Under the pieces are notes generated by a model. It worked only from the letters and a program-made list of their open reading frames with translations. It made no database searches and was not told where the DNA came from. From the NCBI RefSeq assembly GCF_018837975.1, contig NZ_JAGSOY010000006.1, forward strand, positions 62,001-126,000: DNA of 64,000 bases, given 5' to 3'. The translations under genes were made by a program, and so were the position numbers. Positions 54,011 to 63,663 of the stretch are shown piece by piece. The DNA is from Zooshikella harenae (GTDB taxonomy: Bacteria > Pseudomonadota > Gammaproteobacteria > Pseudomonadales > Zooshikellaceae). Position 1 is the stretch's first letter. Each line of letters starts with the position of its first letter.

Positions 54011-54211
54011 ATTGCAAAAGAGCTAGGTATTGGAGTGAGTTTGCTTTACGCGTGGATTAACCAACAGACAGTTGAGCACCCGATGAGCGTAACCCCAAAG
54101 CAAATGGAGACCCAGAGGATCAAGGAGCTTGAAGCAGAGATCAGGAAACTAAAATCTGAAAACTCCCTGTTAAAAAAGGTGGCAGCATACTTCGCGAAAG
54201 ACCAGCTGTGA
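54011..54211 (+). pseudogene. IS3-family orfA, 5'-truncated
   Basis: Sixty-six codons survive: part of the helix-turn-helix (IAKELGIGVSLLYAWI) and the leucine zipper (LEAEIRKLKSENSLLKKVAAYFAKDQL split by heptads). The frame is closed by a TGA a few codons upstream, within the intron-like sequence, so the N-terminal half of orfA is missing. A slippery A6G run (54172-54178) lies where IS3 elements make the -1 frameshift into orfB. Confidence 0.85.
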
Positions 54212-55073
54212 AGTATGCCTTTATCAAGCAAAACATGCAGGACTGGGCTGTGGCTTTTCAATGTCATGTTTTTAATGCTTCTCGGTCAGGCTACTATCCT
54301 ACTATCAATGATGCCAGTCAGATGAAACACAGAGAATCACGCGTAATCAGCAATTGGATAACGATATTATCGAGCTATTTGAACACCATAAAGGCCGTTA
54401 CGGTTCTCCTCGTATCACCAAAGCATTAAAAGACAACAAGCAATGTGTTAATCACAAACGGGTTGCTAAACGGATGGTAGCGCTAGGGCTTCAAGCTAAA
54501 CAAGCCAAAAAGTTCAAGGCCACAACGAATAGCGAGCATGGTTTACCGGTAGCTGAAAATTTTTTGCAACAGGATTTTAGTGCGAAAAAACCGAATGAAA
54601 AGTGGGTGGGTGATATCACGTATGTTTGGACACTGCAAGGCTGGCTATATCTCGCTATTTTCATTGATGTCTTTAGCCGACAAGTCATCGGTTGGTTGAT
54701 GTCTAGGCGTATCAATAAAGAATTAGTCTATGATGCATTATTAATGGCGTTATGGCGCCGTAATTTTACAACAGGTGTCATTGTTCACAGCGACAGAGGT
54801 AGCCAATATTGCTCTAAAAAATACCAACAACTACTTAAGGACAATAAACTTATCTGTAGTATGAGTGGCAAAGGCTGTAGTTACGATAACGCTCTTGCTG
54901 AAAGCTTTTTCCATAGCCTTAAAGTGGAGTGTATCTATGATTATACTTTTAGTGATCGAGCTCAGGCAAAAAAGATAATTTTTGAGTACATTGAAGTTTA
55001 TTATAATCAGCAAAGGTCGCACTCATCTATTGGTTATAAAACACCGGCTAGGTTTGAGCAGCTATGCGTGTAA
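54208..55073 (+). pseudogene. IS3-family orfB transposase, frameshifted
   Basis: The start (GTG at 54208, overlapping the orfA stop) reads VKYAFIKQNMQDWAV up to about 54350, then the frame is lost; homology resumes in another frame as NDIIELFEHHKGRYGSPRITKAL. A one-base loss near 54340-54355 explains this. Downstream the integrase core is intact with DDE residues in WVGDITYVW, VHSDRGSQYCS and ALAESFFHSLK. Inactive as it stands. Confidence 0.88.
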
Positions 55074-55088
55074 ACTCCTAATAACAGA

Positions 55089-55113
55089 TGTCCGTTAAAT
55101 TGGGTAAAGATCA
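55089..55113 (+). repeat. Right inverted repeat of IS3-family element
   Basis: Begins TGTCCGTTAAATTGGGTAAA and ends GATCA, the reverse complement of the left repeat with two mismatches. Confidence 0.85.
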
Positions 55114-55235
55114 ATTTTTTTAGATAAAAGAAACGTCAAAGTTATCAGAAAGAGCCGTAGGGTTAACAAGATTAATCAAGAATCAAACTTATAAGCACAT
55201 CCAAAATTGAATACTTCGTATAGGTGCAAGTAACA

Positions 55236-56234
55236 ATGCCAATAATTAAGTTGACTTCTGGCATTCACTTTAAGAGTCAGCGGGATATATCAATTCTCGA
55301 AGCAGCTTCTCAAGCTCAAGTATTATTGCCTTACAGTTGCAAAAATGGGCGCTGTAGCGCTTGCAGGTGTAAATTGATAAGTGGAAAGACTCTAGCTCTT
55401 CAGCCAGAAATTGGACTAAGCAAATATGAAAAAGCTGAAGGCTGGATACTTAGCTGCATTCGCTCGGCAGAAACGGATGTGCTTCTTGAGGCAGAAAACC
55501 TTGATGGAATTTCTTTGCCTCATGCTAAAATGCTACCTTGTCGAATTAGCCAAATTCAGCATTTAGCACCTAACGTTATTAAAGTTAACCTTCGCCTTCC
55601 TCCAGCAGCTGACTTTTATTTTATCCCTGGCCAATACATAGATGTGGTTGGTCCAACTGGAGTCTGTCGTAGTTACTCCCTTGCAAATGCTGACTTTAAA
55701 GGTAAAGTTTTGGAGTTGCATATTCGAGCTTTTGAAGGTGGGGCGATGAGTCAATATTGGTTTAATCAAGCCAAGGTTAATGATTTATTGCGTATTAATG
55801 GTCCTTTAGGAACATTCTTTTTACGAAATACAGCAGGCATTGATTTAATCTTCCTAGCAACAGGTACAGGTATTGCTCCTATTAAAGCCATGCTTGAATC
55901 GATAACAGCTTTACCAAGTAAACTACAACCTAATTCAGTTACTATTTTGTGGGGGGGGAGAACACTTCAAGACCTATATCTTGATATTATTTGCATTACT
56001 TCTAATAAGTTCACTTATGTGCCTGTCTTGTCACGCCCAACTAATTGCTGGTCAGGTTCTCAAGGTTATATTCAAGATGTTTTGCTCAGTATAAAGCCCA
56101 ACTTGAGTAAAGCTAATGTATATGCATGTGGATCAGTCCAAATGATACATGATGCTAAAGAATGCCTCACTCAAGCGGGGTTATCACCTAAACACTTCTA
56201 TTCAGATGCATTTGTTTGTTCAGGCAAAAATTAA
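55236..56234 (+). CDS. rfbI: CDP-6-deoxy-delta-3,4-glucoseen reductase (E3; AscD/DdhD/RfbI family)
   Basis: A 332-residue iron-sulfur flavoprotein. An N-terminal 2Fe-2S ferredoxin domain has the ligands in CKNGRCSACRCKL and a distal Cys (LSCIR). FAD-binding (SYSLAN) and NAD-binding (LATGTGIAPIKAML, ACGSVQMI) domains follow. It passes electrons from NADH to the E1 dehydrase (RfbH) to complete C-3 deoxygenation. The ATG at 55236 gives the family N-terminus. First sugar gene after the IS, 122 bases downstream. Confidence 0.9.
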   Translation: MPIIKLTSGIHFKSQRDISILEAASQAQVLLPYSCKNGRCSACRCKLISGKTLALQPEIGLSKYEKAEGWILSCIRSAETDVLLEAENLDGISLPHAKMLPCRISQIQHLAPNVIKVNLRLPPAADFYFIPGQYIDVVGPTGVCRSYSLANADFKGKVLELHIRAFEGGAMSQYWFNQAKVNDLLRINGPLGTFFLRNTAGIDLIFLATGTGIAPIKAMLESITALPSKLQPNSVTILWGGRTLQDLYLDIICITSNKFTYVPVLSRPTNCWSGSQGYIQDVLLSIKPNLSKANVYACGSVQMIHDAKECLTQAGLSPKHFYSDAFVCSGKN

Positions 56235-56254
56235 TTAAACAGAGATCATCGTAA

Positions 56255-57028
56255 ATGAAAGCGGTTATTTTGGCAGGCGGTCTTGGGACTCGTCTGAGCG
56301 AAGAAACATCAACAAGACCCAAGCCTATGGTTGAAATTGGGGGGCAGCCAATTTTATGGCACATAATGAAGATGTATTCTCATCATGGAATTCAGGATTT
56401 CATTATTTGTTGTGGCTATAAGGGTTATGTAATCAAGGAGTATTTTGCAAACTACTTCTTACACATGTCAGATGTAACATTTGATATGCAAGCTAACACT
56501 ATGCATGTGCATGAAAAGCGCGCTGAGCCTTGGAAAGTTACCCTTGTTGATACAGGAGAAAACTCTATGACAGGGGGGCGACTTGGCCGCATAGCTGATT
56601 ATCTGAAAGAGGAAGATGCCTTTTGCTTTACATATGGTGATGGTGTTGGTGACATCGATATATCTGCCACGATAGACTTTCATTACCAGCATGGCAAGTG
56701 GGCGACGCTGACAGCCACCTACCCTCCAGGCCGGTTTGGTGCACTGGATATTCAAAATCGACAGGTGATGAGCTTTAAAGAAAAACCTAAAGGTGATGGG
56801 GCTATGATTAATGGCGGATTTTTTGTTCTATCACCTAAGGTTCTTACCCATATAAGAGGCGATAACACAGTTTGGGAGCAAGAACCATTGATGAAATTAG
56901 CAAAAAATGGCGAACTTATGGCTTTCGAGCATCAAGGATTTTGGCAGCCTATGGATACTCTTCGTGATAAACATCATTTAGAAGAACTATGGGAAAGTGG
57001 AAGAGCTCCCTGGAAAAAATGGGATTGA
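56255..57028 (+). CDS. rfbF: Glucose-1-phosphate cytidylyltransferase
   Basis: A 257-residue nucleotidyltransferase that makes CDP-glucose from glucose-1-P and CTP. The N-terminal loop [18 protein letters not shown] and [17 protein letters not shown] are diagnostic, with [10 protein letters not shown] carrying the metal Asp. It is followed two bases later by rfbG. First committed step of the dideoxyhexose pathway. Confidence 0.95.
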   Translation: MKAVILAGGLGTRLSEETSTRPKPMVEIGGQPILWHIMKMYSHHGIQDFIICCGYKGYVIKEYFANYFLHMSDVTFDMQANTMHVHEKRAEPWKVTLVDTGENSMTGGRLGRIADYLKEEDAFCFTYGDGVGDIDISATIDFHYQHGKWATLTATYPPGRFGALDIQNRQVMSFKEKPKGDGAMINGGFFVLSPKVLTHIRGDNTVWEQEPLMKLAKNGELMAFEHQGFWQPMDTLRDKHHLEELWESGRAPWKKWD

Positions 57029-57030
57029 TA

Positions 57031-58098
57031 ATGCAACCAATTAGTCCTGATTTTTGGAGAGGCAAGAGAGTTTTTCTAACTGGCCACACAGGTTTTAAAG
57101 GTAGTTGGTTGAGTATTTGGTTAAAATCAATGGGAGTTGAACTATATGGTTTAGCACTTCCTCCACCTACTAAACCTGCTCTATTTAGTGAAGCTAATAT
57201 TGAATTGGGAATGACCAGTACAATTGGTGATATAAGGGATTATGATATTGTCTTGGCTGCAGTGGATGATTGTAAACCTGAAATTATTATACATATGGCC
57301 GCGCAACCATTAGTACGACCTTCCTACCAAGCGCCAATTGAGACCTATGCTACCAATGTAATGGGCACGATTCATGTTTTTGAGGCTGCCCGTAATGTTG
57401 GAACAGCGAAGGCTATTGTCAACGTTACAACTGATAAGTGTTATGAAAATAGAGAGTGGGTTTGGGGTTACAGAGAAGATGAACCTATGGGGGGCTATGA
57501 CCCATATAGCAATAGTAAAGGCTGCTCAGAGCTAGTAACGAGTGCCTATCGACGTTCATTTTTTCAACAAAGTCGAGTTGCTTTGGCATCCGCTCGAGCT
57601 GGTAACGTGATTGGTGGTGGAGATTGGGCTACCGACCGTCTAGTACCTGATATCCTTAAAGCTTTTGAGAGCAAGAAATCTGTTACCATTCGCAACGCTC
57701 ATGCAACTCGACCTTGGCAGCATGTACTAGAGCCTTTGTCTGGATATCTCTTGTTGGCAGAACATCTATATAACGATGGGCAATGTTTTGCGGAAGGGTG
57801 GAATTTTGGTCCTTCTGAAGAGGATTCACGATCTGTTCAGTGGATTGTTGAGCATATGGCGAAAGAGTGGGGCAAAGGGGCAAATTGGCAATTGGATAGT
57901 GGAAAACACCCACATGAAGCAAACCATCTCAAGCTTGATATATCAAAAGCCCGTTTTAAACTAGGCTGGAGTCCTCGTTGGAGTCTAGCGACAGCCATAG
58001 AAAAAATCATTGATTGGCACAACACATGGTTGGCTAAGGCTGATGTGCAAGCAAAGTGCCTGCAACAAATTGCTGAATACCAAAGAACAGCTATTTAA
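57031..58098 (+). CDS. rfbG: CDP-glucose 4,6-dehydratase
   Basis: A 355-residue SDR-type dehydratase. NAD-binding VFLTGHTGFKGSWLS, the catalytic Thr/Lys region VTTDKCYENREW and Tyr/Lys in YDPYSNSKGCSE. It produces CDP-4-keto-6-deoxyglucose. The ATG at 57031, two bases after the rfbF stop, is preferred over 56989, which lies inside rfbF. Confidence 0.95.
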   Translation: MQPISPDFWRGKRVFLTGHTGFKGSWLSIWLKSMGVELYGLALPPPTKPALFSEANIELGMTSTIGDIRDYDIVLAAVDDCKPEIIIHMAAQPLVRPSYQAPIETYATNVMGTIHVFEAARNVGTAKAIVNVTTDKCYENREWVWGYREDEPMGGYDPYSNSKGCSELVTSAYRRSFFQQSRVALASARAGNVIGGGDWATDRLVPDILKAFESKKSVTIRNAHATRPWQHVLEPLSGYLLLAEHLYNDGQCFAEGWNFGPSEEDSRSVQWIVEHMAKEWGKGANWQLDSGKHPHEANHLKLDISKARFKLGWSPRWSLATAIEKIIDWHNTWLAKADVQAKCLQQIAEYQRTAI

Positions 58099-58118
58099 CA
58101 GACTGAACGGAACTTATC

Positions 58119-59462
58119 GTGATTACTTCTGAAAATAATGAAACACCCAAAACTTTGGATGCTATCCGTCAAGAAATTGCCAACCTTGTACAGCAATATG
58201 CAGATATCGCTTACACCCAAAAGCCTTTTATTCCTGGAAAGACTCCTGTTCCCGTTTCAGGTAAGGTTATTGGTGCTTCGGAGCTAAGAAATATGGTTGA
58301 AGCTAGTCTGGATGGTTGGCTGACTACTGGACGATTTAACGAAATGTTTGAGGGGCGGTTGGCAAAATACCTTGGGGTTAAACACCTTATGACTGTCAAC
58401 TCTGGCTCTTCAGCTAACCTAGTCGCCTTCTCAGCTTTGACTTCCTCTAAGTTAGGTGAGCGAGCTATAAAACCTGGGGATGAAGTGATTGGTGTTGCTG
58501 CAGGTTTTCCAACGACAGTAAATCCCATAATCCAATTTGGAGCTGTACCTGTCTTTGTAGACATAGATCTCACTACCCACAATATAGATGCCAGCAAGAT
58601 TGAAGAGGCTATTGGCCCAAAAACCAAAGCCATTATGCTAGCTCATTCACTAGGAAATCCTTTTAATCTAGAAGTAGTAACAGCTTTATGTAAAAAATAT
58701 AATCTTTGGCTGGTAGAAGACTGCTGTGATGCTTTGGGGGCTACCTACAATGGACAGATGGTTGGCACCTTTGGAGATATTGCGACACTAAGCTTTTACC
58801 CTGCCCATCATATCACCATGGGAGAAGGTGGAGCAGTATTCACCAATAATGCAACGCTCATGCAAATTGCTGAGTCTTTTCGTGACTGGGGGCGTGACTG
58901 CTATTGTCCCCCGGGAAAAGATAACACCTGTGCTAAACGATTTTGCTGGAAGCTAGGTAACTTGCCTGAAGGTTATGACCATAAGTACACTTACAGTCAT
59001 CTTGGATACAACCTTAAAATAACCGACATGCAAGCAGCTTGTGCTTTAGCTCAGATGGATCGGTTAGAAGAATTTATTGCTGCTCGTAAAAATAATTTTG
59101 TTTACCTGAAAAATCGTCTTCAATCATGTGCAGATTACTTGCATTTACCTGAAGCTACTCACAACTCCGATCCATCTTGGTTTGGTTTCCCTATAATTCT
59201 TAAGGAAAACGCCCATGTCAGACGTGTTGATCTCTTAAATTACCTTGATCAGAATAAGATTGGCACACGTCTATTATTTGCTGGAAATCTCACCCGTCAA
59301 CCTTACATGATTGGACGAAGTTACCGTGTCAGTGGTGAGCTGGTAAACACAGATATTGTAATGAATCAAACGTTTTGGCTTGGTGTTTATCCAGGACTCC
59401 AAAGTGAGCATTTAGACTTTATCGCAGATCGCTTAGAAGAGTTTTTGGGTATTAGTTTTTAA
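58119..59462 (+). CDS. rfbH: CDP-4-keto-6-deoxy-D-glucose 3-dehydrase (E1)
   Basis: A 447-residue PMP-dependent and 2Fe-2S-containing dehydrase. Segments: [37 protein letters not shown], and [16 protein letters not shown], where His replaces the usual PLP-binding Lys, a hallmark of this enzyme. The Cys-rich [17 protein letters not shown] region holds iron-sulfur ligands. It works with the E3 reductase (55236). GTG start. Confidence 0.95.
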   Translation: MITSENNETPKTLDAIRQEIANLVQQYADIAYTQKPFIPGKTPVPVSGKVIGASELRNMVEASLDGWLTTGRFNEMFEGRLAKYLGVKHLMTVNSGSSANLVAFSALTSSKLGERAIKPGDEVIGVAAGFPTTVNPIIQFGAVPVFVDIDLTTHNIDASKIEEAIGPKTKAIMLAHSLGNPFNLEVVTALCKKYNLWLVEDCCDALGATYNGQMVGTFGDIATLSFYPAHHITMGEGGAVFTNNATLMQIAESFRDWGRDCYCPPGKDNTCAKRFCWKLGNLPEGYDHKYTYSHLGYNLKITDMQAACALAQMDRLEEFIAARKNNFVYLKNRLQSCADYLHLPEATHNSDPSWFGFPIILKENAHVRRVDLLNYLDQNKIGTRLLFAGNLTRQPYMIGRSYRVSGELVNTDIVMNQTFWLGVYPGLQSEHLDFIADRLEEFLGISF

Positions 59463-59479
59463 ATCAATGGTGCATTCTT

Positions 59480-60361
59480 TTGAAAATTCTTTTAACTGGT
59501 GCTAGTGGGTTTCTTGGAAGTGCGTTAGCCCTTCACTTTCTGGATGCTGGACATCAAGTCTCCCTTCTCTTACGACCTAATTCAGTTTTAAATCGCTTAC
59601 AAGGAAGGGACTCAGAATTTATTCTAGGCCACTGTTTGTCTAATGATGAAATCGACGCTTTTGTTCGCCATGTTGAGCCTGATATTGTTATTCATTCTGC
59701 TTGTTCTTATGGTCGTCAAGGTGAAACACTGCTGCAAATCTGTGACACCAATTTACGTCTAGGGCTTGTTTTACTAGAAGCTTTAACAAAATTAGACCAG
59801 CAAATCACATTTATTAATACAGGTACTGTACTTGAGTCAAAAGTCAGTCCTTATGCGCTTGCTAAGCATCAATTTGTCGAATGGGGAAAATTATTCGCAA
59901 CTCAACCTCAGAAAAATTTACGTTTCGTAAACGTGCTGCTTCAACATATGTATGGACCTGGTGATGCTCCATCAAAATTCACCACTTATGTGCTAAATAC
60001 CTGCTACCGTAATGAACCTGTTCTTGAGCTCACAGCTGGAGAACAAAAGCGTGATTTCATTTATATTGATGATGTCGTGAGTGCATATTCAATAATAGTT
60101 AATCAAAGACATAGGTTTGAGTTGGTTTTTGACATTGAGGTAGGTTCAGGTGTTGCTCCTACCATTCGAGAGTTTGTTGAAACTACGCACCAGCTAACTG
60201 AATCCCGTACCAAATTATTTTTTGGAGCACTTCCTTATCGTAAAAATGAAGCAATGCACTGTCAGGCAGATACTACACAATTAAAGGCTCTTGGTTGGAA
60301 ACCAAGATTCGATCTAAAGACTGGTTTAAGAAAAACTATAGAATTAGAGTTTATAAAATGA
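59480..60361 (+). CDS. rfbS: CDP-paratose/CDP-abequose synthase family reductase
   Basis: A 293-residue extended [21 protein letters not shown] at the N-terminus, YALAKHQ as the catalytic Tyr/Lys motif. It resembles Salmonella CDP-paratose synthase (RfbS) in INTGTVLES-, [16 protein letters not shown] and [14 protein letters not shown]-like segments. It reduces CDP-3,6-dideoxy-4-ketoglucose. Because rfbE follows directly, the paratose product is more likely than abequose. TTG start; it overlaps rfbE by four bases. Confidence 0.82.
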   Translation: MKILLTGASGFLGSALALHFLDAGHQVSLLLRPNSVLNRLQGRDSEFILGHCLSNDEIDAFVRHVEPDIVIHSACSYGRQGETLLQICDTNLRLGLVLLEALTKLDQQITFINTGTVLESKVSPYALAKHQFVEWGKLFATQPQKNLRFVNVLLQHMYGPGDAPSKFTTYVLNTCYRNEPVLELTAGEQKRDFIYIDDVVSAYSIIVNQRHRFELVFDIEVGSGVAPTIREFVETTHQLTESRTKLFFGALPYRKNEAMHCQADTTQLKALGWKPRFDLKTGLRKTIELEFIK

Positions 60362-61377
60362 AATTGATTATCACTGGTGGGTGTGGTTTTCTTGGCAGCA
60401 ACCTTGCCGCCGAAGCTCTTGCTAATGGTCACCAACTCGTCGTATTCGACAATCTATATAGAAGTGGATCCCGTAAAAACCTAGCCTGGTTACAAACTCA
60501 AGGGCAGTTAACCTTTGTTCACGGAGATATACGCAACCAGAATGATATTTCTCGTATCATCGAATCCTTTAGGCCTGATACAATTTTTCATCTAGCTGGG
60601 CAGGTAGCGATGACTACATCAATAGTCAATCCGCGGATGGATTTTGAGGTAAATGTACTAGGCACACACAATTTACTGGAAGCTGTTCGGCAACATGCTC
60701 CTAAATCTATAATTGTTTACTCATCAACTAATAAGGTTTATGGTGATCTTGAACAGTACACCTATGAGGAAACTGAAACACGCTACCACTGCATACAGCA
60801 CCCTGAAGGTTTCAATGAGGATATTTCTCTTGAATTTCATTCACCTTATGGTTGCTCCAAAGGTGCTGCCGATCAATACATGCTCGATTATGCCCGCATT
60901 TTTGGTCTTAAGACAGTTGTTTTCCGCCATTCCTCAATGTATGGAGGTAGACAGTTTGCAACTTATGATCAGGGGTGGGTTGGGTGGTTTTGCCAAAAGG
61001 CTATAGAGGCCAGTCGTGGCCAAATTCAAGAGCCGTTCACCATATCAGGTACTGGTAAACAGGTCCGGGATGTACTCCATGCTGCTGATATGAATCGGCT
61101 TTACTCTGCAGCGGTAACTAATATAGATAAGGCACAAGGCCAAGCGTTTAATATTGGTGGAGGAATTGAGAACAGCCTATCTTTATTAGAGCTTTTTTCT
61201 CTACTTGAAGAACAGCTCAGTATCAAACTTTGTTATAACCATCTTCCTGTACGTGAAAGTGATCAGCGTGTTTTTGTTGCCGATATTGGAAAAGCTAAGC
61301 GTTTGCTAAATTGGCAGCCAGTTGTTTCGGCTCCAAACGGGATTGAGCGTATGATTGATTGGGTAAGCAAAGCTTGA
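60358..61377 (+). CDS. rfbE: CDP-paratose 2-epimerase (CDP-tyvelose synthesis)
   Basis: A 339-residue NAD-dependent epimerase. It keeps long identical stretches with Salmonella RfbE, such as [20 protein letters not shown] and [16 protein letters not shown], plus the Rossmann motif [13 protein letters not shown] and the catalytic YGCSK. It converts CDP-paratose to CDP-tyvelose, the last step. The ATG at 60358 overlaps the upstream stop (ATGA). Start codon of wzx overlaps its stop by one base. Confidence 0.93.
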   Translation: MKLIITGGCGFLGSNLAAEALANGHQLVVFDNLYRSGSRKNLAWLQTQGQLTFVHGDIRNQNDISRIIESFRPDTIFHLAGQVAMTTSIVNPRMDFEVNVLGTHNLLEAVRQHAPKSIIVYSSTNKVYGDLEQYTYEETETRYHCIQHPEGFNEDISLEFHSPYGCSKGAADQYMLDYARIFGLKTVVFRHSSMYGGRQFATYDQGWVGWFCQKAIEASRGQIQEPFTISGTGKQVRDVLHAADMNRLYSAAVTNIDKAQGQAFNIGGGIENSLSLLELFSLLEEQLSIKLCYNHLPVRESDQRVFVADIGKAKRLLNWQPVVSAPNGIERMIDWVSKA

Positions 61378-62714
61378 TGATTAAGGAAAACTCAACAGAG
61401 CGTAGCCGTAACTATCTTCAGCAACTTAAGGGAGCTGTTATTTACAGAGCAGTTGCTATAACAGCTTCATTCATAGCAATTCCTTTAATGATTAATTACC
61501 TAGGACAAGAGCAGTTTGGAATTTGGTCAACTCTCTTATCTGTAATGTCCTGGGTGATCTTTTTCGAACTAGGTATTGGTAATGGTATGCGGAACAAGGT
61601 TGCAGAATATCTTGCAAAGGATGAAAAAGCAAAAGCTGTTAACTACATTTCTTCTGGTTATGCGCTCATTGGTTTGATTGGACTCTTTCTTTGGGTTGTT
61701 ATCACGACAATATCATATTTTGTTCCTTGGCAAGGAGTATTTAATACCATAAAGATATCTGAAGATACTTTAGGTAATACCTTTCGGATCGTGACATTTT
61801 TTGTAGTTTTAAACTTCTGGCTTGGGCTAATTAGTTCACTTCTCAGTGCTCTCCAAAAAACTTCACTAATAGCTCTTGGACAACTAATAACAAACCTTCT
61901 CGTTTTAACCTTTGTGTTTGTTTTATCAAAGTTCACGAGTGCCTCAATAATTAACTTAGCATTTGCCTATGGCCTATCAATCACTAGTGCTAATCTATTG
62001 TTAAGCATTTGGTTTTTTCGGACAAATCCTGAATTACTTTCTACTCTTTGTATTGATAAGCAGCATATAAGTCCGTTGTTAGCAATTGGCCTACAGTTTT
62101 TTATTATCCAATTTGCAGTTCTTATTATATTCTCAACGGACAAGATTTTAATAACACAACTCTTTGGTCCAAGCTTTGTCACCGAATATGAGGTTGTATT
62201 CAAGCTTTTTAGCGTCATTACACTTGCTCATGGATTGATATCTACTCCACTCTGGTCTGCATATACTGATGCCTATCATCGCTCAGACTTTAAATGGATT
62301 AGGCAAATGTTAAATAAACAGCTCATTATATTTATGGGTATTTTTTGCGCAGTTATTATACTTTGTCTTTCGACTAAATCGATCCTAGCAATTTGGATAG
62401 AGGGTGAACTAGATGTATCTTTCTCTCTAATAGTTTTAATGGGAGCATTTGTTTTGATTTCATCCTGGAATAACATTTTTGCAATGTTAGTCAACGGGAT
62501 TGGAAAAATCACCCTACAGTTGTATACTGCTGTAGCAGCGATGGTGGTTAATATTCCGCTCTCGATATTTTTTGGAATAAATACCAGTCTAGGTATAAGT
62601 GGGATTGTTTTAGGTACCATTTGTAGCCTTGTTTTTGCATCTATAGCCCTTCCTCTTCAAGTAACACAACAAATTAACTCTTTAACTAAAATACAGCAAA
62701 ATGTTTCAAAATAG
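61377..62714 (+). CDS. wzx: O-antigen flippase Wzx
   Basis: A 445-residue polytopic membrane protein with about twelve hydrophobic helices and the family N-terminal pattern YRAVAITASFIAIPLMINYLG and LGIGNGMRNKVAEYLA. It should carry the lipid-linked repeat unit across the inner membrane. It overlaps rfbE by one base and the glycosyltransferase by 14 bases, so expression is coupled. Assignment rests on topology, length and locus. Confidence 0.85.
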   Translation: MIKENSTERSRNYLQQLKGAVIYRAVAITASFIAIPLMINYLGQEQFGIWSTLLSVMSWVIFFELGIGNGMRNKVAEYLAKDEKAKAVNYISSGYALIGLIGLFLWVVITTISYFVPWQGVFNTIKISEDTLGNTFRIVTFFVVLNFWLGLISSLLSALQKTSLIALGQLITNLLVLTFVFVLSKFTSASIINLAFAYGLSITSANLLLSIWFFRTNPELLSTLCIDKQHISPLLAIGLQFFIIQFAVLIIFSTDKILITQLFGPSFVTEYEVVFKLFSVITLAHGLISTPLWSAYTDAYHRSDFKWIRQMLNKQLIIFMGIFCAVIILCLSTKSILAIWIEGELDVSFSLIVLMGAFVLISSWNNIFAMLVNGIGKITLQLYTAVAAMVVNIPLSIFFGINTSLGISGIVLGTICSLVFASIALPLQVTQQINSLTKIQQNVSK

Positions 62715-63663
62715 TCGCTCACCAAAAGTGAGTATTTTAATTCCGGTATACAATCGTGCAAACTTTATCAAAGACTGTATTCAATCGGCACTTTATCAAA
62801 CATATTCAGACTTTGAAGTAATTGTAATTGACAACGCTAGTAATGATGGTACTTGGGATATACTTACTGAATTATCAAAATATGATGATAGGATAAAAAT
62901 ACATAAAAATAGTACAAATATAGGTCCGTTGAGAAATCTAGTCTTTGGAATAGCAAAGTGTAGAGGTGAGTATGTTAAAATACTATTTTCAGATGATTTA
63001 ATGGCTAGAAATTGTCTTGAGAAAATGGTTTATGTATTAGCTAACAACTCAGACACTGGAATTGTTATATCGAATATAAAAACGATTAGAGATCAAACTA
63101 ATGATAACTCAGTCAAATATAATTTTGAGAATGGAAAGTTAAGTTCTGTCGATTATATTGAGAAGGCTCTGCTTTCTAACTCCATACCATTATCACCTGG
63201 CTCATGCCTGTTTCGAAAAAAAGACATACTTAAAAACTACATAGTTGATATTAAATCACCAATTGATAGAAAATTCGAGGAACATGGAGCTGGACCAGAT
63301 TTATTATCTATGCTATTGACTGCTGCAGACTATGAGAATGTTTTTTTTATTAATGAGCCACTTAACATTTTTCGGGAACACACTCATTCTCTTTCAATAT
63401 CTGAGTCAGGAAATAAGTTATCGGATTGCTACATACAGTGTAAAATAAATTTTGCGACCAACTATTATAATGAGCAAAAACTCTATTCAGTAATCGCTCA
63501 AATTTATTGGTGTAGAAATATTGGTTATAAGTGCTTTTTAACTCCTGCTAAGTTTATTCAATTATTTGGAATATCCTTTTCAACTAGAGCGCGCTTTACT
63601 CTATATGTTGAAATCCTTAACTACATATTCATAAAAATTACTAAGGCGTTATTTGGCGGATGA
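62701..63663 (+). CDS. Family 2 glycosyltransferase
   Basis: A 320-residue GT-A fold enzyme: SILIPVYNRANFIKDCIQSALYQTYSDFEVIVIDNASNDGT at the N-terminus and the metal-binding FSDD (DXD-like) near residue 100. A candidate for adding a sugar to the O-unit; neither sugar nor linkage can be read from sequence. AT-rich like its neighbours. Confidence 0.85.
   Translation: MFQNSRSPKVSILIPVYNRANFIKDCIQSALYQTYSDFEVIVIDNASNDGTWDILTELSKYDDRIKIHKNSTNIGPLRNLVFGIAKCRGEYVKILFSDDLMARNCLEKMVYVLANNSDTGIVISNIKTIRDQTNDNSVKYNFENGKLSSVDYIEKALLSNSIPLSPGSCLFRKKDILKNYIVDIKSPIDRKFEEHGAGPDLLSMLLTAADYENVFFINEPLNIFREHTHSLSISESGNKLSDCYIQCKINFATNYYNEQKLYSVIAQIYWCRNIGYKCFLTPAKFIQLFGISFSTRARFTLYVEILNYIFIKITKALFGG

Larger units (their letters stand above)
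53779..55113 (+). mobile_element. Degraded IS3-family insertion sequence carrying a group II intron fragment
   Basis: Terminal inverted repeats of 25 bp (53779-53803 and 55089-55113) differ at two positions. Inside are a 5'-truncated orfA, an orfB with a frameshift, and about 200 bp of foreign sequence resembling the 5' end of a group II intron. No matching target duplication is seen at the ends (CAG on the left, ATT on the right). The element sits between wzz and the sugar genes, in the orientation of the operon. It cannot make functional transposase. Confidence 0.85.

Noticed and set aside
54208-54429. Separate small gene at the start of orfB
   Set aside because: Its first half is the N-terminus of orfB; the rest is out-of-frame reading after a one-base loss, so it is part of the transposase pseudogene.
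53771-55125. Target-site duplication flanking the IS3-family element
   Set aside because: The bases next to the inverted repeats (CAG on the left, ATT on the right) do not match at three or four bases.
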